In this document: positions 9,570-19,361 of the stretch, piece after piece | Layout: every line of letters starts with the position of its first letter | How positions within the stretch are numbered: the first letter of the stretch is position 1 | Source of the DNA: Solirubrobacteraceae bacterium | Lineage (GTDB): Bacteria; Actinomycetota; Thermoleophilia; Solirubrobacterales; Solirubrobacteraceae | Assembly (NCBI GenBank): GCA_019683665.1 | Contig: JADGIB010000002.1 | Coordinates: 1 to 35,692 of the forward strand | Length of the DNA: 35,692 nt | Reading direction: 5' to 3' | The notes under the pieces: model-generated | What the model saw: the letters and a program-made list of their open reading frames with translations, nothing else | Told to the model about the DNA's origin: nothing | The model's database searches: none | Position numbers and translations under genes: made by a program

Positions 9570-10634
9570 ATGCGGCCCCGCCTGATCCGCCATCCGACCC
9601 GCGACGCCGACGCGATCGCGCTGCTGGAGACCTTCCTCGTCTCCGGCGTCGCGACCGTCCTCGTCATCCGCACCCAGCTGTGGGCGACGAACTACCCGCA
9701 GCTCGGCGGCCACGGGCTCCACATCGCCCACCTCCTCTACGGCGGCATCCTCATGGCGATCACGATCGCCCTGCTGCTCGTCTACCTGAACCGGTCGCTG
9801 CGCCGCCCGGCCGCGGTCCTCGGCGGCATCGGCTTCGGCTTCTTCATCGACGAGCTCGGCAAGTTCATCACGTCCGACAACGACTACTTCTTCAAGCCGG
9901 CGGCGGCGCTCATCTACCTGACGTTCGTCGTGATGTACCTGCTCATCCGCACGTTCGAGCGCCGGCGCGGGCTGACCGAGATGGAGCGGGTCGTCAACGC
10001 GCTCGACCTCGCGGCCGAGGCCGCCCGCCACGACCTCGACGAGCGCGACAAGCAGCGGGCCCTGCGGCTCCTCGACGGCGCCGACCCGTCCGACCCGCTC
10101 GTCGCGCCCGTCCGCGACCTCATCGCCCGGCTCGACGCGCTCCCGCCCCGCCCGCCGCGCTGGCCGGCGCGCACCGCGCTGCGCATCCGCGACGCCTACC
10201 TCGCCTTCTCGCAGACGCCGCTCTTCACCCCGCTCGTCATCGCGGTCATCGTCGGCTGGGGCGTGCTCAGCCTCCTCGTCACCTTCGAGCTCGTGCTCTC
10301 GATCGGCCTGGACCTCGGCGGCGCCCGCCCGGGGGCCGAGAGCGACGCGCTCAGCGACCTGTCGGTCGTCAACTGGCTCAGCCTCGCCTCCTCGACGGCC
10401 TCGGGCGTGCTCGTCGCGGCCGGCGTCGTGCGCCTGCGCCGGGGCCGCGTCGAGGCCGCCTACCGCTCGTTCGAGCGCGCGCTGCTCGTCTCGATCCTCC
10501 TCACGCGCACGTTCTCGTTCGTCGAGTCCCAGTTCGGCGCCGTCTTCGGCCTCGGGATCGACCTGCTGCTGTGGGTCAGCCTCGGGCTCATGACCCGCGG
10601 GGAGCGCCAGCGCGCGAGCGTGGCGGCGGGCTGA
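9570..10634 (+). CDS. Multi-pass integral membrane protein, unknown function
   Basis: 354 aa with several hydrophobic helices (LVSGVATVLVIRT, LLYGGILMAITIALLLVYL, ALIYLTFVVMYLLI, PLVIAVIVGWGVLSLLVTF). Confidence 0.75.
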   Translation: MRPRLIRHPTRDADAIALLETFLVSGVATVLVIRTQLWATNYPQLGGHGLHIAHLLYGGILMAITIALLLVYLNRSLRRPAAVLGGIGFGFFIDELGKFITSDNDYFFKPAAALIYLTFVVMYLLIRTFERRRGLTEMERVVNALDLAAEAARHDLDERDKQRALRLLDGADPSDPLVAPVRDLIARLDALPPRPPRWPARTALRIRDAYLAFSQTPLFTPLVIAVIVGWGVLSLLVTFELVLSIGLDLGGARPGAESDALSDLSVVNWLSLASSTASGVLVAAGVVRLRRGRVEAAYRSFERALLVSILLTRTFSFVESQFGAVFGLGIDLLLWVSLGLMTRGERQRASVAAG

Positions 10635-11033
10635 CTAGTTCTGCGCGCCGCCGATGCCGAGGCGCCGGTCGGTGAACTCCGACGGCGAGTCGACGATCTG
10701 GCTGAACCGCACGACGGTCACGACGTCGTCCATCGAGACCTCCCGCCCGTAGATCTGCTCGAGGAAGTGGATCATCTCCTCGTGGCGGCGGAACTCGGGG
10801 TTGTCGTGCTCGATGTCGCGCGGCGAGAGCTCGCGGACGCGCTTGACCTCGACCTGGTCGATGACCGCCTCGAAGATCCGCTCGCGCGGCGAGTACTGGT
10901 AGCCGATCGTGACCAGGACGAGCTGGTTCTTGCGGTACTTGTGGGACTTGTCGCCGAGCCGGATCGTGGCGGTCTTGCGCCCCCGCTTCAGCTGGTCGGC
11001 GAAGATGCGTGAGTAGAAGTTCAGTACCTGCAC
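10635..11033 (-). CDS. ASCH domain-containing protein
   Basis: MQVLNFYSRIFADQLKRGRKTATIRLGDKSHKYRKNQLVLVTIGY...VIDQVEVKRVRELSPRDIEHDNPEFRRHEEMIHFLEQIYGREVSMDDVVTVVRFS resembles ASCH folds; GTG start. Confidence 0.7.
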   Translation of the reverse strand: MQVLNFYSRIFADQLKRGRKTATIRLGDKSHKYRKNQLVLVTIGYQYSPRERIFEAVIDQVEVKRVRELSPRDIEHDNPEFRRHEEMIHFLEQIYGREVSMDDVVTVVRFSQIVDSPSEFTDRRLGIGGAQN

Positions 11034-11055
11034 AGGCGGGCGTGACTCTAGCGCG

Positions 11056-11493
11056 TCAGGGGGCCGCCCGTTCCCGCCGGACCCGCTCCAGCGCGCGCTG
11101 CACCATCTCCCGCTCGCCGCGGTAGGAGAGCTCGTCCAGCGCGCGCTCCAGCGGCACCCAGCGGGCCTCCTCGACCTCGGCGTCGTGGTCGGCCACGTCG
11201 CCCGACCGGTAGTCGAACAGGTAGAAGGCGACGACCTTCGCGATCCGCTTGCCGTCGCGCTGGTACCAGTAGCGGACGTCGCCGAGCTTCTCGACGAGCT
11301 CGGCCTCCACGCCGGTCTCCTCGCGGACCTCGCGCACCGCCGCCTGCGGCGGCGTCTCGCCCGGGTCGACGTGCCCCTTCGGCAGCGCGACGACCGCCCG
11401 CCCGTTCGCGGCCCGGCGGCGCGGGACGATCACGATCGTCTCGTCGCCGCGGATGACGACGCCGCCGGCGCTGAACTCAGTAGACGTAGCCAC
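11056..11493 (-). CDS. NUDIX hydrolase
   Basis: Nudix box GHVDPGETPPQAAVREVREETGVEAELVEKLG. Confidence 0.95.
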   Translation of the reverse strand: MATSTEFSAGGVVIRGDETIVIVPRRRAANGRAVVALPKGHVDPGETPPQAAVREVREETGVEAELVEKLGDVRYWYQRDGKRIAKVVAFYLFDYRSGDVADHDAEVEEARWVPLERALDELSYRGEREMVQRALERVRRERAAP

Positions 11494-12172
11494 GCAGCGC
11501 GGCGGGGTCGTTGACGACGATGCGGCCGCGGCCCTGCGTGATGACCCCGGCCCGCTCGAGCACGGCCAGGAAGCGACTGGCCGACTCGCGCGAGGAGCCG
11601 GCGAGCTGGGCGATGTCGGCCTGGGTGATCGTGACGAGCACGTCGCGCTCGCCGGCGCCCTCCTTGCGGGCGGCCTCGACGAGCTCCCCGAGGACGGTCG
11701 CGACGCGGCTCTGCACGGTCTGGAACGACTGGCGCGTGAGGCGCTCGTTGGCCTCCCGCAGCCGCCGGCCGAGCGACACCGCGAGCTTCACCGCCATCGA
11801 CGCGTGCTCCTCGAGCAGGCGCCGGAAGTCCGGGCCGGAGATCGCGATCGTCTGCAGCTCGTCGAGCGCCTCGAGCGTCGCCGAGCGCTTCTCGTCGTCG
11901 AAGATCGCGAGCTCGCCGAAGATGTCGCCGGGGCCGAAGTGCGCGAGCGTGATGGTGCGCCCGTCGGCGTGCTCGCGGATCGCGCGCGCGTGCCCGCTGC
12001 GGATGACGTAGCACGTGTCGCTCGCGTCGCCCTCCCGGAAGATCACCTCGCCGGGCGCGAACGCCCGCGGGACGGCGACCCGGGCGATCTGGCGCAGATC
12101 GGGCTCGGCCAGGGTCTCGAAGACCCCGACCCCGTGGAGCAGCGCGACGGCCTCCTCGGTGGTGGCACCCAT
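11477..12172 (-). CDS. Crp/Fnr family transcriptional regulator
   Basis: cNMP domain GEVIFREGDASDTCYVIRSGHARAIRE...FGPGDIFGELAIF and HTH ITQADIAQLAGSSRESASRFLAVLERAGVI. GTG at 12175 is an alternative start. Confidence 0.95.
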   Translation of the reverse strand: MGATTEEAVALLHGVGVFETLAEPDLRQIARVAVPRAFAPGEVIFREGDASDTCYVIRSGHARAIREHADGRTITLAHFGPGDIFGELAIFDDEKRSATLEALDELQTIAISGPDFRRLLEEHASMAVKLAVSLGRRLREANERLTRQSFQTVQSRVATVLGELVEAARKEGAGERDVLVTITQADIAQLAGSSRESASRFLAVLERAGVITQGRGRIVVNDPAALRGYVY

Positions 12173-12182
12173 CACCCCCGTC

Positions 12183-12213
12183 AGGATATGCGACGGCGGG
12201 CCGCCGCTATGGT
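12183..12213. promoter_or_regulatory. Interlocked divergent promoter pair (Crp/Fnr gene and secreted protein)
   Basis: Minus -10 TATCCT (12183-12188) and plus -10 TATGGT (12208-12213), 7-10 and 6 nt from their start codons. Confidence 0.45.
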
Positions 12214-12219
12214 CGGGTC

Positions 12220-12720
12220 ATGGCCCGCTCCGCGCTCGCCGTCGCGCTGGCGGCGCTGGCGCTCGCCCCGGCCGGGGCGCAGGCCGCCGCGCCGAAGCCG
12301 TGGGCGACGGTCAACGTCTGCGACACCGCCAAGCACCCGAACACGATCGGGATCCGCGCCTCGATGCCGGGCGCCCGCCGCACGGGGGTCCGGCTCTACA
12401 TGCGCTTCCGGGTCCAGTGGCGCGACCGCACGGACGGCCGCTGGCACAACCTCCTCGAGGGCCGCGGCGGCGACTCCGGGTGGGTGTCGCTCGGCCGCTC
12501 GCGCGGCGGGCGCGGCCGCCAGGCCGGCCAGCTGTTCCGCTTCGCCGCGCCGGAGCCCGGCAGGCCGCAGGTCCTGCGTGGGCGGGTCGACTTCCAGTGG
12601 CGGATCGGCCGCGACGTCGTGCGCCACGCCACGGCGATCACTGAGAAGGGGCACCGCTCGGCCGCCGGGAGCGACCCGAAGGGCCACTCCGCGGCGACCT
12701 GCGTGCTGCGGGCGCCGTAG
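12220..12720 (+). CDS. Hypothetical secreted protein
   Basis: 166 aa with signal peptide MARSALAVALAALALAPAGAQAAA. Confidence 0.7.
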   Translation: MARSALAVALAALALAPAGAQAAAPKPWATVNVCDTAKHPNTIGIRASMPGARRTGVRLYMRFRVQWRDRTDGRWHNLLEGRGGDSGWVSLGRSRGGRGRQAGQLFRFAAPEPGRPQVLRGRVDFQWRIGRDVVRHATAITEKGHRSAAGSDPKGHSAATCVLRAP

Positions 12721-12726
12721 CGGCGC

Positions 12727-13317
12727 TCAGCGCCCGTCGATGCGGCGCGCCAGGCGCCAGGCCGACGGCATCGCGACCGCGGCGATCGCGGCCTTGATCA
12801 GCCCGCCGACGATGAACAGCGTGAAGCCGTTGTGGACGGCCGTCGACCAGTCCGAGCCGGCCCAGACCTTCAGCCACGGCACGCCGATCCCGAAGACGAT
12901 CAGCTGCGCGAGGCAGAACGACGCGAACGCGATGAGCGGTCGGCGGTCGGCGCCCAGCTCGGCCAAGCGGCCGACGACGTACGTGGCGACGACGAAGCCG
13001 ACGAGGTAGCCGCCGGTGGCGCCCAGCAGGTGGTCGATGCCCATGCCGCCGTCGGAGTAGACGGGCATGAACAGGCCCATGACGACGTACAGGGCGACGG
13101 CGGTGACCCCGCGGTTGGCGCCCAGGGCCGAGCCGATCAGGACGACGCCGAGCGTCTGCCCGGTGATCGGGACGGGGGACGGCGGGACCTCGATGGCGAT
13201 CTGGGCCATGAGCGCCATGAACAGCGCCCCGGCGAGGACGAGCACGGCATCGCGGGCGCGAGCGCCCGGCAGGGCGTCGGCCAGCACGAGGCGGCGCGGC
13301 GCGGCGTATGACGTCAA
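12727..13317 (-). CDS. bioY: BioY family biotin transporter (ECF S component)
   Basis: [32 protein letters not shown]...[22 protein letters not shown]...[25 protein letters not shown] start with SD AAAGGAG. Confidence 0.92.
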   Translation of the reverse strand: MTSYAAPRRLVLADALPGARARDAVLVLAGALFMALMAQIAIEVPPSPVPITGQTLGVVLIGSALGANRGVTAVALYVVMGLFMPVYSDGGMGIDHLLGATGGYLVGFVVATYVVGRLAELGADRRPLIAFASFCLAQLIVFGIGVPWLKVWAGSDWSTAVHNGFTLFIVGGLIKAAIAAVAMPSAWRLARRIDGR

Positions 13318-13404
13318 GACTGCTCCTTTCTGCGCGACCAGGCCGGTATTGGTAGCGGCTCCGGCCGCCGGATGTCGCGGAGTTCGACGCCGGGACCGCG
13401 CCCG

Positions 13405-14118
13405 TCAGGCGTCGAAGAGCCGCGGGTCGTTGGAGATGACGCCGTCGACGCCCAGCGCCTCCAGGCGCGCGATCGTCGCCGCGTCGTCGACCGTCCAGAC
13501 GTAGAGCTCGCCGCCCGCCGCGTGGACGCGGCGCACGAGCGCGGCGGTCACGAGCCGCCACTGGGCCATGAGCGCGTCGGCGCGGCCGGCCCGGATCGCG
13601 GCGGCCGCCCGCCGCGGCAGCGCCGTGCGGTAGGCCAGGCCCCAGCCGATCGCGGGGACCCGCGTCCACGGCGAGCGCATCGGGTCGCGCCGCAGCCGCG
13701 GGACCGACCAGCCGAGGCGCAGCGACGGCTCGGCCGCCCGCAGGCGCGCCAGCGACGGGATCTCCATCGTCGACACGAGCGCGCGCTCGAGCAGGCCGTG
13801 GCGGCGCAGCGCGTCGAGGACCCGCAGCTCGTAGCCCTGCAGCTTGAGGTCGACGTCGAGCTCGACGCCGGCGAACGCGTCCTGCGCGAGGTGGGCCAGG
13901 CCCTCCTCGAGCGTCGGGGCGGCCCCGGCGCGCAGCGCGCCGTAGTCGTGGGCGAGGTACAGCTCGCCGGTGCCGTCGGGGCGCTCGGAGAGGACGTCGA
14001 ACTCGATCATGTCGACGCCGTGGGCGACGGCGGCGTCGAACGAGGCCGGCGTGTTGCCGGGCGCGATGTGGTCGGCGCCCTTGTGGCCGACCCGGCGGGG
14101 GCGGGGCGGGCGGCTCAC
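13405..14118 (-). CDS. Glycerophosphodiester phosphodiesterase family protein
   Basis: [35 protein letters not shown]...LAHDYG...[37 protein letters not shown] start overlaps the upstream glycosylase stop. Confidence 0.9.
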   Translation of the reverse strand: MSRPPRPRRVGHKGADHIAPGNTPASFDAAVAHGVDMIEFDVLSERPDGTGELYLAHDYGALRAGAAPTLEEGLAHLAQDAFAGVELDVDLKLQGYELRVLDALRRHGLLERALVSTMEIPSLARLRAAEPSLRLGWSVPRLRRDPMRSPWTRVPAIGWGLAYRTALPRRAAAAIRAGRADALMAQWRLVTAALVRRVHAAGGELYVWTVDDAATIARLEALGVDGVISNDPRLFDA

Positions 14119-14891
14119 CGCTGGCACCCCGGACACCAGAACGTCGTGCGGTTGTCGTCGCCCATCCCGCGCGCGGCGATCGGCGTGCCGCAGCGCGGGC
14201 ACGGCCGGCCGGCGCGGTCGTAGACCTGGACGTCGCGGGCCGCGAACCCGTCGAGCGCGGAGCGCTGCATCCGCGGGCGGGTCGCGCGGACGATCGCCAG
14301 CGCCTCCTCGTCGCTCACCCGCCCGGTCGGGCGCCACGGGTCGATCCCGGCCGCGAAGCAGCCCTCGGCCTTCCACAGGTTCCCGATCCCGGCGATCGTC
14401 CGCTGGTCCAGGAGCGCGTCGCCGATCGGGCGGGTCGGGTCGTCGGCGCGCAGCCGGGCCAGGAAGCCGCGCTCGTCGAGCTCGGGGGCGAGGATGTCGG
14501 GGCCGAGGCGGGCGATGCGCGGGTCGGTGCGGGTGCGCGCCTCGGTCATCAGCTCGAGGACCGGCCCGTCGAACTGGACCGCCTCGCCGCCGCGGGCGCG
14601 CGCGACGAGCCAGGCCCGCCGCGGCGCGCGGCGCCATCGCTCACCGGCCGCGTACACGCCCCACGCGCCGGTCATCCGCAGGTGCGAGTGGATGACGAGG
14701 CCGCCCTCGAAGCGGACGAACAGGTGCTTGCCGTACGGGTCGACCGACGTGACCGCCTGCCCGGCCAGCCGCTGCGGCCAGCGGTCGCCGCGCAGGCGCG
14801 GGTGCGGCGTGAGCAGCTCGTCGGGCACGGTGCCCTGCAGGAGCGGGCGCAGCCGGTTGGCCGCGTGGTGGATGGTGTCGCCCTCGGGCAT
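14115..14891 (-). CDS. Fpg/Nei family DNA glycosylase (Nei2-like, with zinc finger)
   Basis: [18 protein letters not shown]...[24 protein letters not shown]...[17 protein letters not shown]...[28 protein letters not shown]. Confidence 0.93.
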   Translation of the reverse strand: MPEGDTIHHAANRLRPLLQGTVPDELLTPHPRLRGDRWPQRLAGQAVTSVDPYGKHLFVRFEGGLVIHSHLRMTGAWGVYAAGERWRRAPRRAWLVARARGGEAVQFDGPVLELMTEARTRTDPRIARLGPDILAPELDERGFLARLRADDPTRPIGDALLDQRTIAGIGNLWKAEGCFAAGIDPWRPTGRVSDEEALAIVRATRPRMQRSALDGFAARDVQVYDRAGRPCPRCGTPIAARGMGDDNRTTFWCPGCQR

Positions 14892-14917
14892 TCCCCGCCG
14901 CCGAGGGTACGCGGCGG

Positions 14918-17900
14918 CTACGCGCTCAGGGTGAGCCGGCGCGGCCCCGGCCGGAAGCCGAGCTCGATGAGGACCGGCTCCATCTCGCTGCCGACGACCG
15001 GCTCGCCGTCGACCTTCTCCAGCGACAGGCGCCCGCCGCGGCCGGCGCGGACGAAGTCGGCCAGCGCCTCCAGGGCGGGCCGCACGCGCGGGTCGTCGCG
15101 GTCGGTGAGGATCTGCAGGCCGCGCCCGCCCTTCTCGACGAACACGACCGGCTCCGCGCCGGCGAGGACGACGTAGGCGCCGCGGACGCGGCGGGCGCGC
15201 GGCGCGCTCTCGCCGTCGCGGCGCGGCCACGGCAGCGCCGCCCCGTACGGCTGGGCGGGGTCGGTGGCGGCGAGCACGAGCGGGGCCGCCTCCTCGGCCT
15301 GGCGCTGGGCCCGCAGCCGCTCGACCGCGCCCGGCAGCGCGAACTGGGCGCCGCCGAGGCCCTCGACGAAGTAGCCGCGCCGGCAGACGCCGAGCGTCTC
15401 GAGGTTCGAGAGCGCGTCGTAGAGCGTCGAGAAGCCGCCGGGGATCCCCTCGGCCAGGACCTGCTCGCGGGTGACGATCCCGTAGCGCTCGAGCAGCAGC
15501 TCGGCCAGCGTGCGCCGCCACGCGCCCGGCTCGGGCCGGGTGCGGAAGATCGTCGAGGTCAGCGACCAGCGGCCCTGGACGGTCGGGGCGGCGCCGCGGC
15601 GGCGGGCGCCGAAGCGCCGGGCGGCGGCCCGCGTCGGCTGGGCGGCCCGCTGGGCGCGGGCGAGCGTGAGGCGCGGCGCGCGCAGCGGCGCCCAGGCGTC
15701 GTTCGTCACCTCGCCGGACCAGACGAGGTCCCACAGCGCCTCCTGGACCTCCTCGGGCGCGAACGGCAGGTCGGCGAGCAGGTCGGTGAAGAAGCAGGGC
15801 GCGGCGGCGATCCGCTCGCGCACGGCGACGTGGACGGGCTCGCCGGGGCCGGCCGGCTCGGCGAGGCGCTCCCACCCGCCGGGCGGGCCGATCGCCTCGG
15901 CGTCCTCGCGGAAGTAGAGGGCGACCTTCCCGGTCGTGCGCCCGAGCGACCCGGCGCCGACCCAGACGATCTCCCCGGCCGCGCACAGCTGGTCCATCCA
16001 GGCGGGCGAGTAGGCGCCGACGCGGCGGGGCAGCACGTCGCGCTCCCACACCTCGGCGGGCAGCGCGAGCCCCTGGAGCGGGACGAGCGCCTCGCGCAGC
16101 CGGTCGACGCCGGCGCCGGCGGCCGGGTGGCGGTCGACGCCCTGCCAGGAGGGCAGGAAGGCGGCGAGCTCGCGCTGGTCGGCCGGCTCGATCTCCCGGC
16201 GCAGGACGGCGAGCGACGCGCGCCGCAGCCGCCGCAGCACCTCGGGGTCGCACCACTCGCGCTCGGTGCCGCCGGGGCGCAGCTCGCCGCGGACGAGCTC
16301 GCCGCGCGCCTCGAGCTCGCGCAGGGCCGGCTCGACGTCGACCCGGTAGCGGGCGCGCAGCTCGGCCGTCGTGAACGGGCCGTGGGTGCGCGCCCAGCGG
16401 GCGACGAGCGTGCGCAGCGCGTGCTCGACGTCGGCGGTGAACGCGGCCGGCAGCCCGCCGGGCGGGACGACGCCGAGCGCGTCGCGGTAGAGCCCGGCGT
16501 CGTCGGCGGCGATCCAGCGCTCCTCGCCGCCGACGCGGACGCGCACGGCGCGCCGCTCGCCCTCGAGCGCCTCGAGCATCGCGGCCGCGTCGAGGTCGGG
16601 CAGGACGCGCTCGCGCACCTCGGCGTCGGTGAGGTCGCCGACGCGGCGCAGGACGTCGGCGAGCGCGTCGCGCGAGGCCGCCCGCGTCCGCGGCGAGCGG
16701 TGCTGGAGGTCGTCCTCGACCTGGGCCAGCGCGCCGGCGTCGATGAGGTCGCGCAGCTCCTCCTGGCCGAGCAGCTCGCGCAGGAGGTCGCGGTCGAGCG
16801 AGAGCGCGGCCGCCCGCCGCTCGGCGTTCGGCGTGTCGCCCTCGTACATGTACGTCGCGACGTAGTCGAACAGCAGCGACGACGCGTACGGCGAGGCGGT
16901 CGGCGTCTCGACCTCGACGAGCGACAGCTCGCGGCGATGCAGCGCGGTCAGCAGCTCGACGAGGCCGGGCAGGTCGAGGACGTCGCGCAGGCACTCGCGG
17001 TACGTCTCGAGGACGATCGGGAAGTCGGCGTAGCGCTTGGCCACCTCCAGCAGCGACTGCGCCTTCAGCCGCTGCTGCCACAGCGGGGTGCGCCGGCCCG
17101 GGCGGGCGCGCGGGATGAGCAGCGCCCGGCCCGCGTTCTCGCGGAAGCGGGCGCCGAACAGGGCCGACGCCCCGAGCTCGGCGACGACGAGGTCCTCGAT
17201 CTCGTCGGGCTCGACGAGGACGAGCTCGGCGCTCGGCGGCTCGTCGGCGTCGGGGAGGTGGACGATGATCCCGTCGTCGGACCAGATCGCGTCCGACTCC
17301 AGCCCGTACACGTCGCGGATGCGGGCGCTCAGCGCCAGCGACCAGGCGGCGTGGACCCGCCCGCCGTAGGGGGACAGGACGCACAGGCGCCAGTCGCCGA
17401 TCTCGTCGCGGAAGCGCTCGACGACGATCGTGCGGTCGCTGGGGACGACCCGGGTCGCGGCCTGCTGCTCGCGCAGGAAGTCGAGGAGGTTCTTCGCCGC
17501 GAGCGGGTCGAGGTCGTAGTCGCGCTCGAGCACCTCGGCGGGCTGGTCGACGGCCCAGCGCGCGAAGGCGCCGATCTCGATCCCCAGCTCCTTCGGGCGC
17601 CCGACGCCGTCGCCCCGCCAGAACGGCACCGCGGCCGGGACCCCGGGGGCGGGGGTGACGACGACGCGGTCGCGCTGGATCTCCTCGATCCGCCACGACG
17701 AGGCGCCGAGCAGGAACGTCTGGCCGGGGCGCGCCTCGTAGACCATCTCCTCGTCGAGCTCGCCGACCCGGCGCCCGTCGGGGAGCGTGACCGCGTAGAG
17801 CCCCCGGTCGGGGATCGTGCCCGCGTTCGTGATCGCGAGCTGGCGGGCGCCGCGGCGGGCGCGGATCGTCCCGCCGACGCGGTCCCAGACGATCCGGGGG

Positions 17901-19312
17901 CGCAGCTCGCCGAACTCGGCCGACGGGTAGCGGCCGTCGAGCATGTCGAGGACGTTCTCCAACAGGGTGCGCGGCAGCTCCGCGTACGAGTGGGTGCGGG
18001 TGACGAGCGCGTGGAGGTCGTCGACGGCGACCGGCTCGTCCTCGGGGGCGGAGGCGGCGATCGCGACGATCTGCTGCGCGAGGACGTCGAGCGCGTTGCG
18101 CGGCACGACGGTCGGCTCGATCCGCCCCTCGCGCATGAGCTTCGCGACGACCGCGCACTCGAGCAGGTCGCTGCGGAACTTCGGGAAGATCCGGCCCTTG
18201 CTGACGTCGCCGACGTTGTGGCCGGCGCGGCCGATGCGCTGCAGGCCGCGGGCGACGGACTTCGGCGACTCGACCTGGAGGACGAGGTCGACGGCGCCCA
18301 TGTCGATCCCGAGCTCCAGCGACGAGGTCGCCACCAGGCACGGCAGCTCGCCCGCCTTCAGCATCTCCTCGACGACCGTCCGCTCCTCGCGCGCGAGCGA
18401 GCCGTGGTGGGCGCGGGCGAGGTCCTCGCCGGCGAGCTCGTTGAGGCGCAGGGCGAGGCGCTCGGCGCCGCGGCGGTTGTTGACGAAGATGATCGTCGAG
18501 CGGTGCGCCCGGACGAGCTCCAGCAGCTGCGGGTACATCGCCGGCCAGATCGAGCGGCGGGTCGCCTCCTGGCCGGTGCCGTCGAGCGGGTCGAGGACGA
18601 CGCCGGCGTCCGGCTCGACCATCGACTCGACCGGCACCTGGATCCTCAGGTCCAGCGGCTTGCGGACCCCGGCGTCGATGACCCGGCAGGTGCGCCGCGG
18701 CCCGACGAGGAAGCGGCCGATCTCCTCGAGCGGGCTCTGCGTCGCGCTCAGCCCGATCCGCTGGACGGACTCGCGGTCGGAGGCCGCCTCCAGGCGCTCG
18801 AGCGTGAGCGCGAGGTGCGCGCCGCGCTTCGTCGAGGCGACGGCGTGGATCTCGTCGACGATGACCGCCTCGACGGCGCGCAGCATCTCCCGCGCCTGCG
18901 AGGTGAGGATGAGGTAGAGCGACTCGGGGGTCGTGATGAGGATGTCCGGCGGGTGGCGGCGCATCGCCGCGCGCTCGCGCTGCGGCGTGTCCCCGGTGCG
19001 CAGCCCGACGCGCAGGTCGGCCCCGATCCCGCGCAGCGGCGCGCGCAGGTTGCGCTCGACGTCGTAGGAGAGCGCCTTCAGCGGCGAGACGTAGACGAGC
19101 CGGGTGGCGCCGGGGTTCGGCTCCTGGGCGAGCCTGTCCAGGCCCCACAGGAACGCGGCGAGCGTCTTGCCCGAGCCGGTCGGCGCCGACAGCAGCACGT
19201 GCTCGCCCGACGCGATCGCCGGCCACGCCTGTGCCTGCGCGGGGGTCGGCGCCTCGAACGCCGCGGCGAACCACTCGCGGACCCGGGGGGAGAAGTGGGC
19301 GAGCGCGTCCAC
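14918..19312 (-). CDS. lhr: Lhr-type ATP-dependent helicase
   Basis: 1464 aa; VLLSAPTGSGKTLAAFLWGLDRL, VDEIHAVASTKRGAHLALTLERL, LGIDMGAVDLVLQVESPKSVARGLQRIGRAGH; long Lhr C-terminal region. Confidence 0.95.
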   Translation of the reverse strand: MDALAHFSPRVREWFAAAFEAPTPAQAQAWPAIASGEHVLLSAPTGSGKTLAAFLWGLDRLAQEPNPGATRLVYVSPLKALSYDVERNLRAPLRGIGADLRVGLRTGDTPQRERAAMRRHPPDILITTPESLYLILTSQAREMLRAVEAVIVDEIHAVASTKRGAHLALTLERLEAASDRESVQRIGLSATQSPLEEIGRFLVGPRRTCRVIDAGVRKPLDLRIQVPVESMVEPDAGVVLDPLDGTGQEATRRSIWPAMYPQLLELVRAHRSTIIFVNNRRGAERLALRLNELAGEDLARAHHGSLAREERTVVEEMLKAGELPCLVATSSLELGIDMGAVDLVLQVESPKSVARGLQRIGRAGHNVGDVSKGRIFPKFRSDLLECAVVAKLMREGRIEPTVVPRNALDVLAQQIVAIAASAPEDEPVAVDDLHALVTRTHSYAELPRTLLENVLDMLDGRYPSAEFGELRPRIVWDRVGGTIRARRGARQLAITNAGTIPDRGLYAVTLPDGRRVGELDEEMVYEARPGQTFLLGASSWRIEEIQRDRVVVTPAPGVPAAVPFWRGDGVGRPKELGIEIGAFARWAVDQPAEVLERDYDLDPLAAKNLLDFLREQQAATRVVPSDRTIVVERFRDEIGDWRLCVLSPYGGRVHAAWSLALSARIRDVYGLESDAIWSDDGIIVHLPDADEPPSAELVLVEPDEIEDLVVAELGASALFGARFRENAGRALLIPRARPGRRTPLWQQRLKAQSLLEVAKRYADFPIVLETYRECLRDVLDLPGLVELLTALHRRELSLVEVETPTASPYASSLLFDYVATYMYEGDTPNAERRAAALSLDRDLLRELLGQEELRDLIDAGALAQVEDDLQHRSPRTRAASRDALADVLRRVGDLTDAEVRERVLPDLDAAAMLEALEGERRAVRVRVGGEERWIAADDAGLYRDALGVVPPGGLPAAFTADVEHALRTLVARWARTHGPFTTAELRARYRVDVEPALRELEARGELVRGELRPGGTEREWCDPEVLRRLRRASLAVLRREIEPADQRELAAFLPSWQGVDRHPAAGAGVDRLREALVPLQGLALPAEVWERDVLPRRVGAYSPAWMDQLCAAGEIVWVGAGSLGRTTGKVALYFREDAEAIGPPGGWERLAEPAGPGEPVHVAVRERIAAAPCFFTDLLADLPFAPEEVQEALWDLVWSGEVTNDAWAPLRAPRLTLARAQRAAQPTRAAARRFGARRRGAAPTVQGRWSLTSTIFRTRPEPGAWRRTLAELLLERYGIVTREQVLAEGIPGGFSTLYDALSNLETLGVCRRGYFVEGLGGAQFALPGAVERLRAQRQAEEAAPLVLAATDPAQPYGAALPWPRRDGESAPRARRVRGAYVVLAGAEPVVFVEKGGRGLQILTDRDDPRVRPALEALADFVRAGRGGRLSLEKVDGEPVVGSEMEPVLIELGFRPGPRRLTLSA

Positions 19313-19361
19313 GACCCAAGGGTACGCCCGGGCCGCCCCGGTCCTCGGGGCGGCTCGCGGG

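Noticed and set aside
14115-19319. 1734-aa minus-strand ORF apparently fusing lhr region to the glycosylase
   Set aside because: Only the last 258 aa (Fpg/Nei) are credible; the upstream part is the wrong frame of lhr (Arg/Pro-rich). Not a real fusion.
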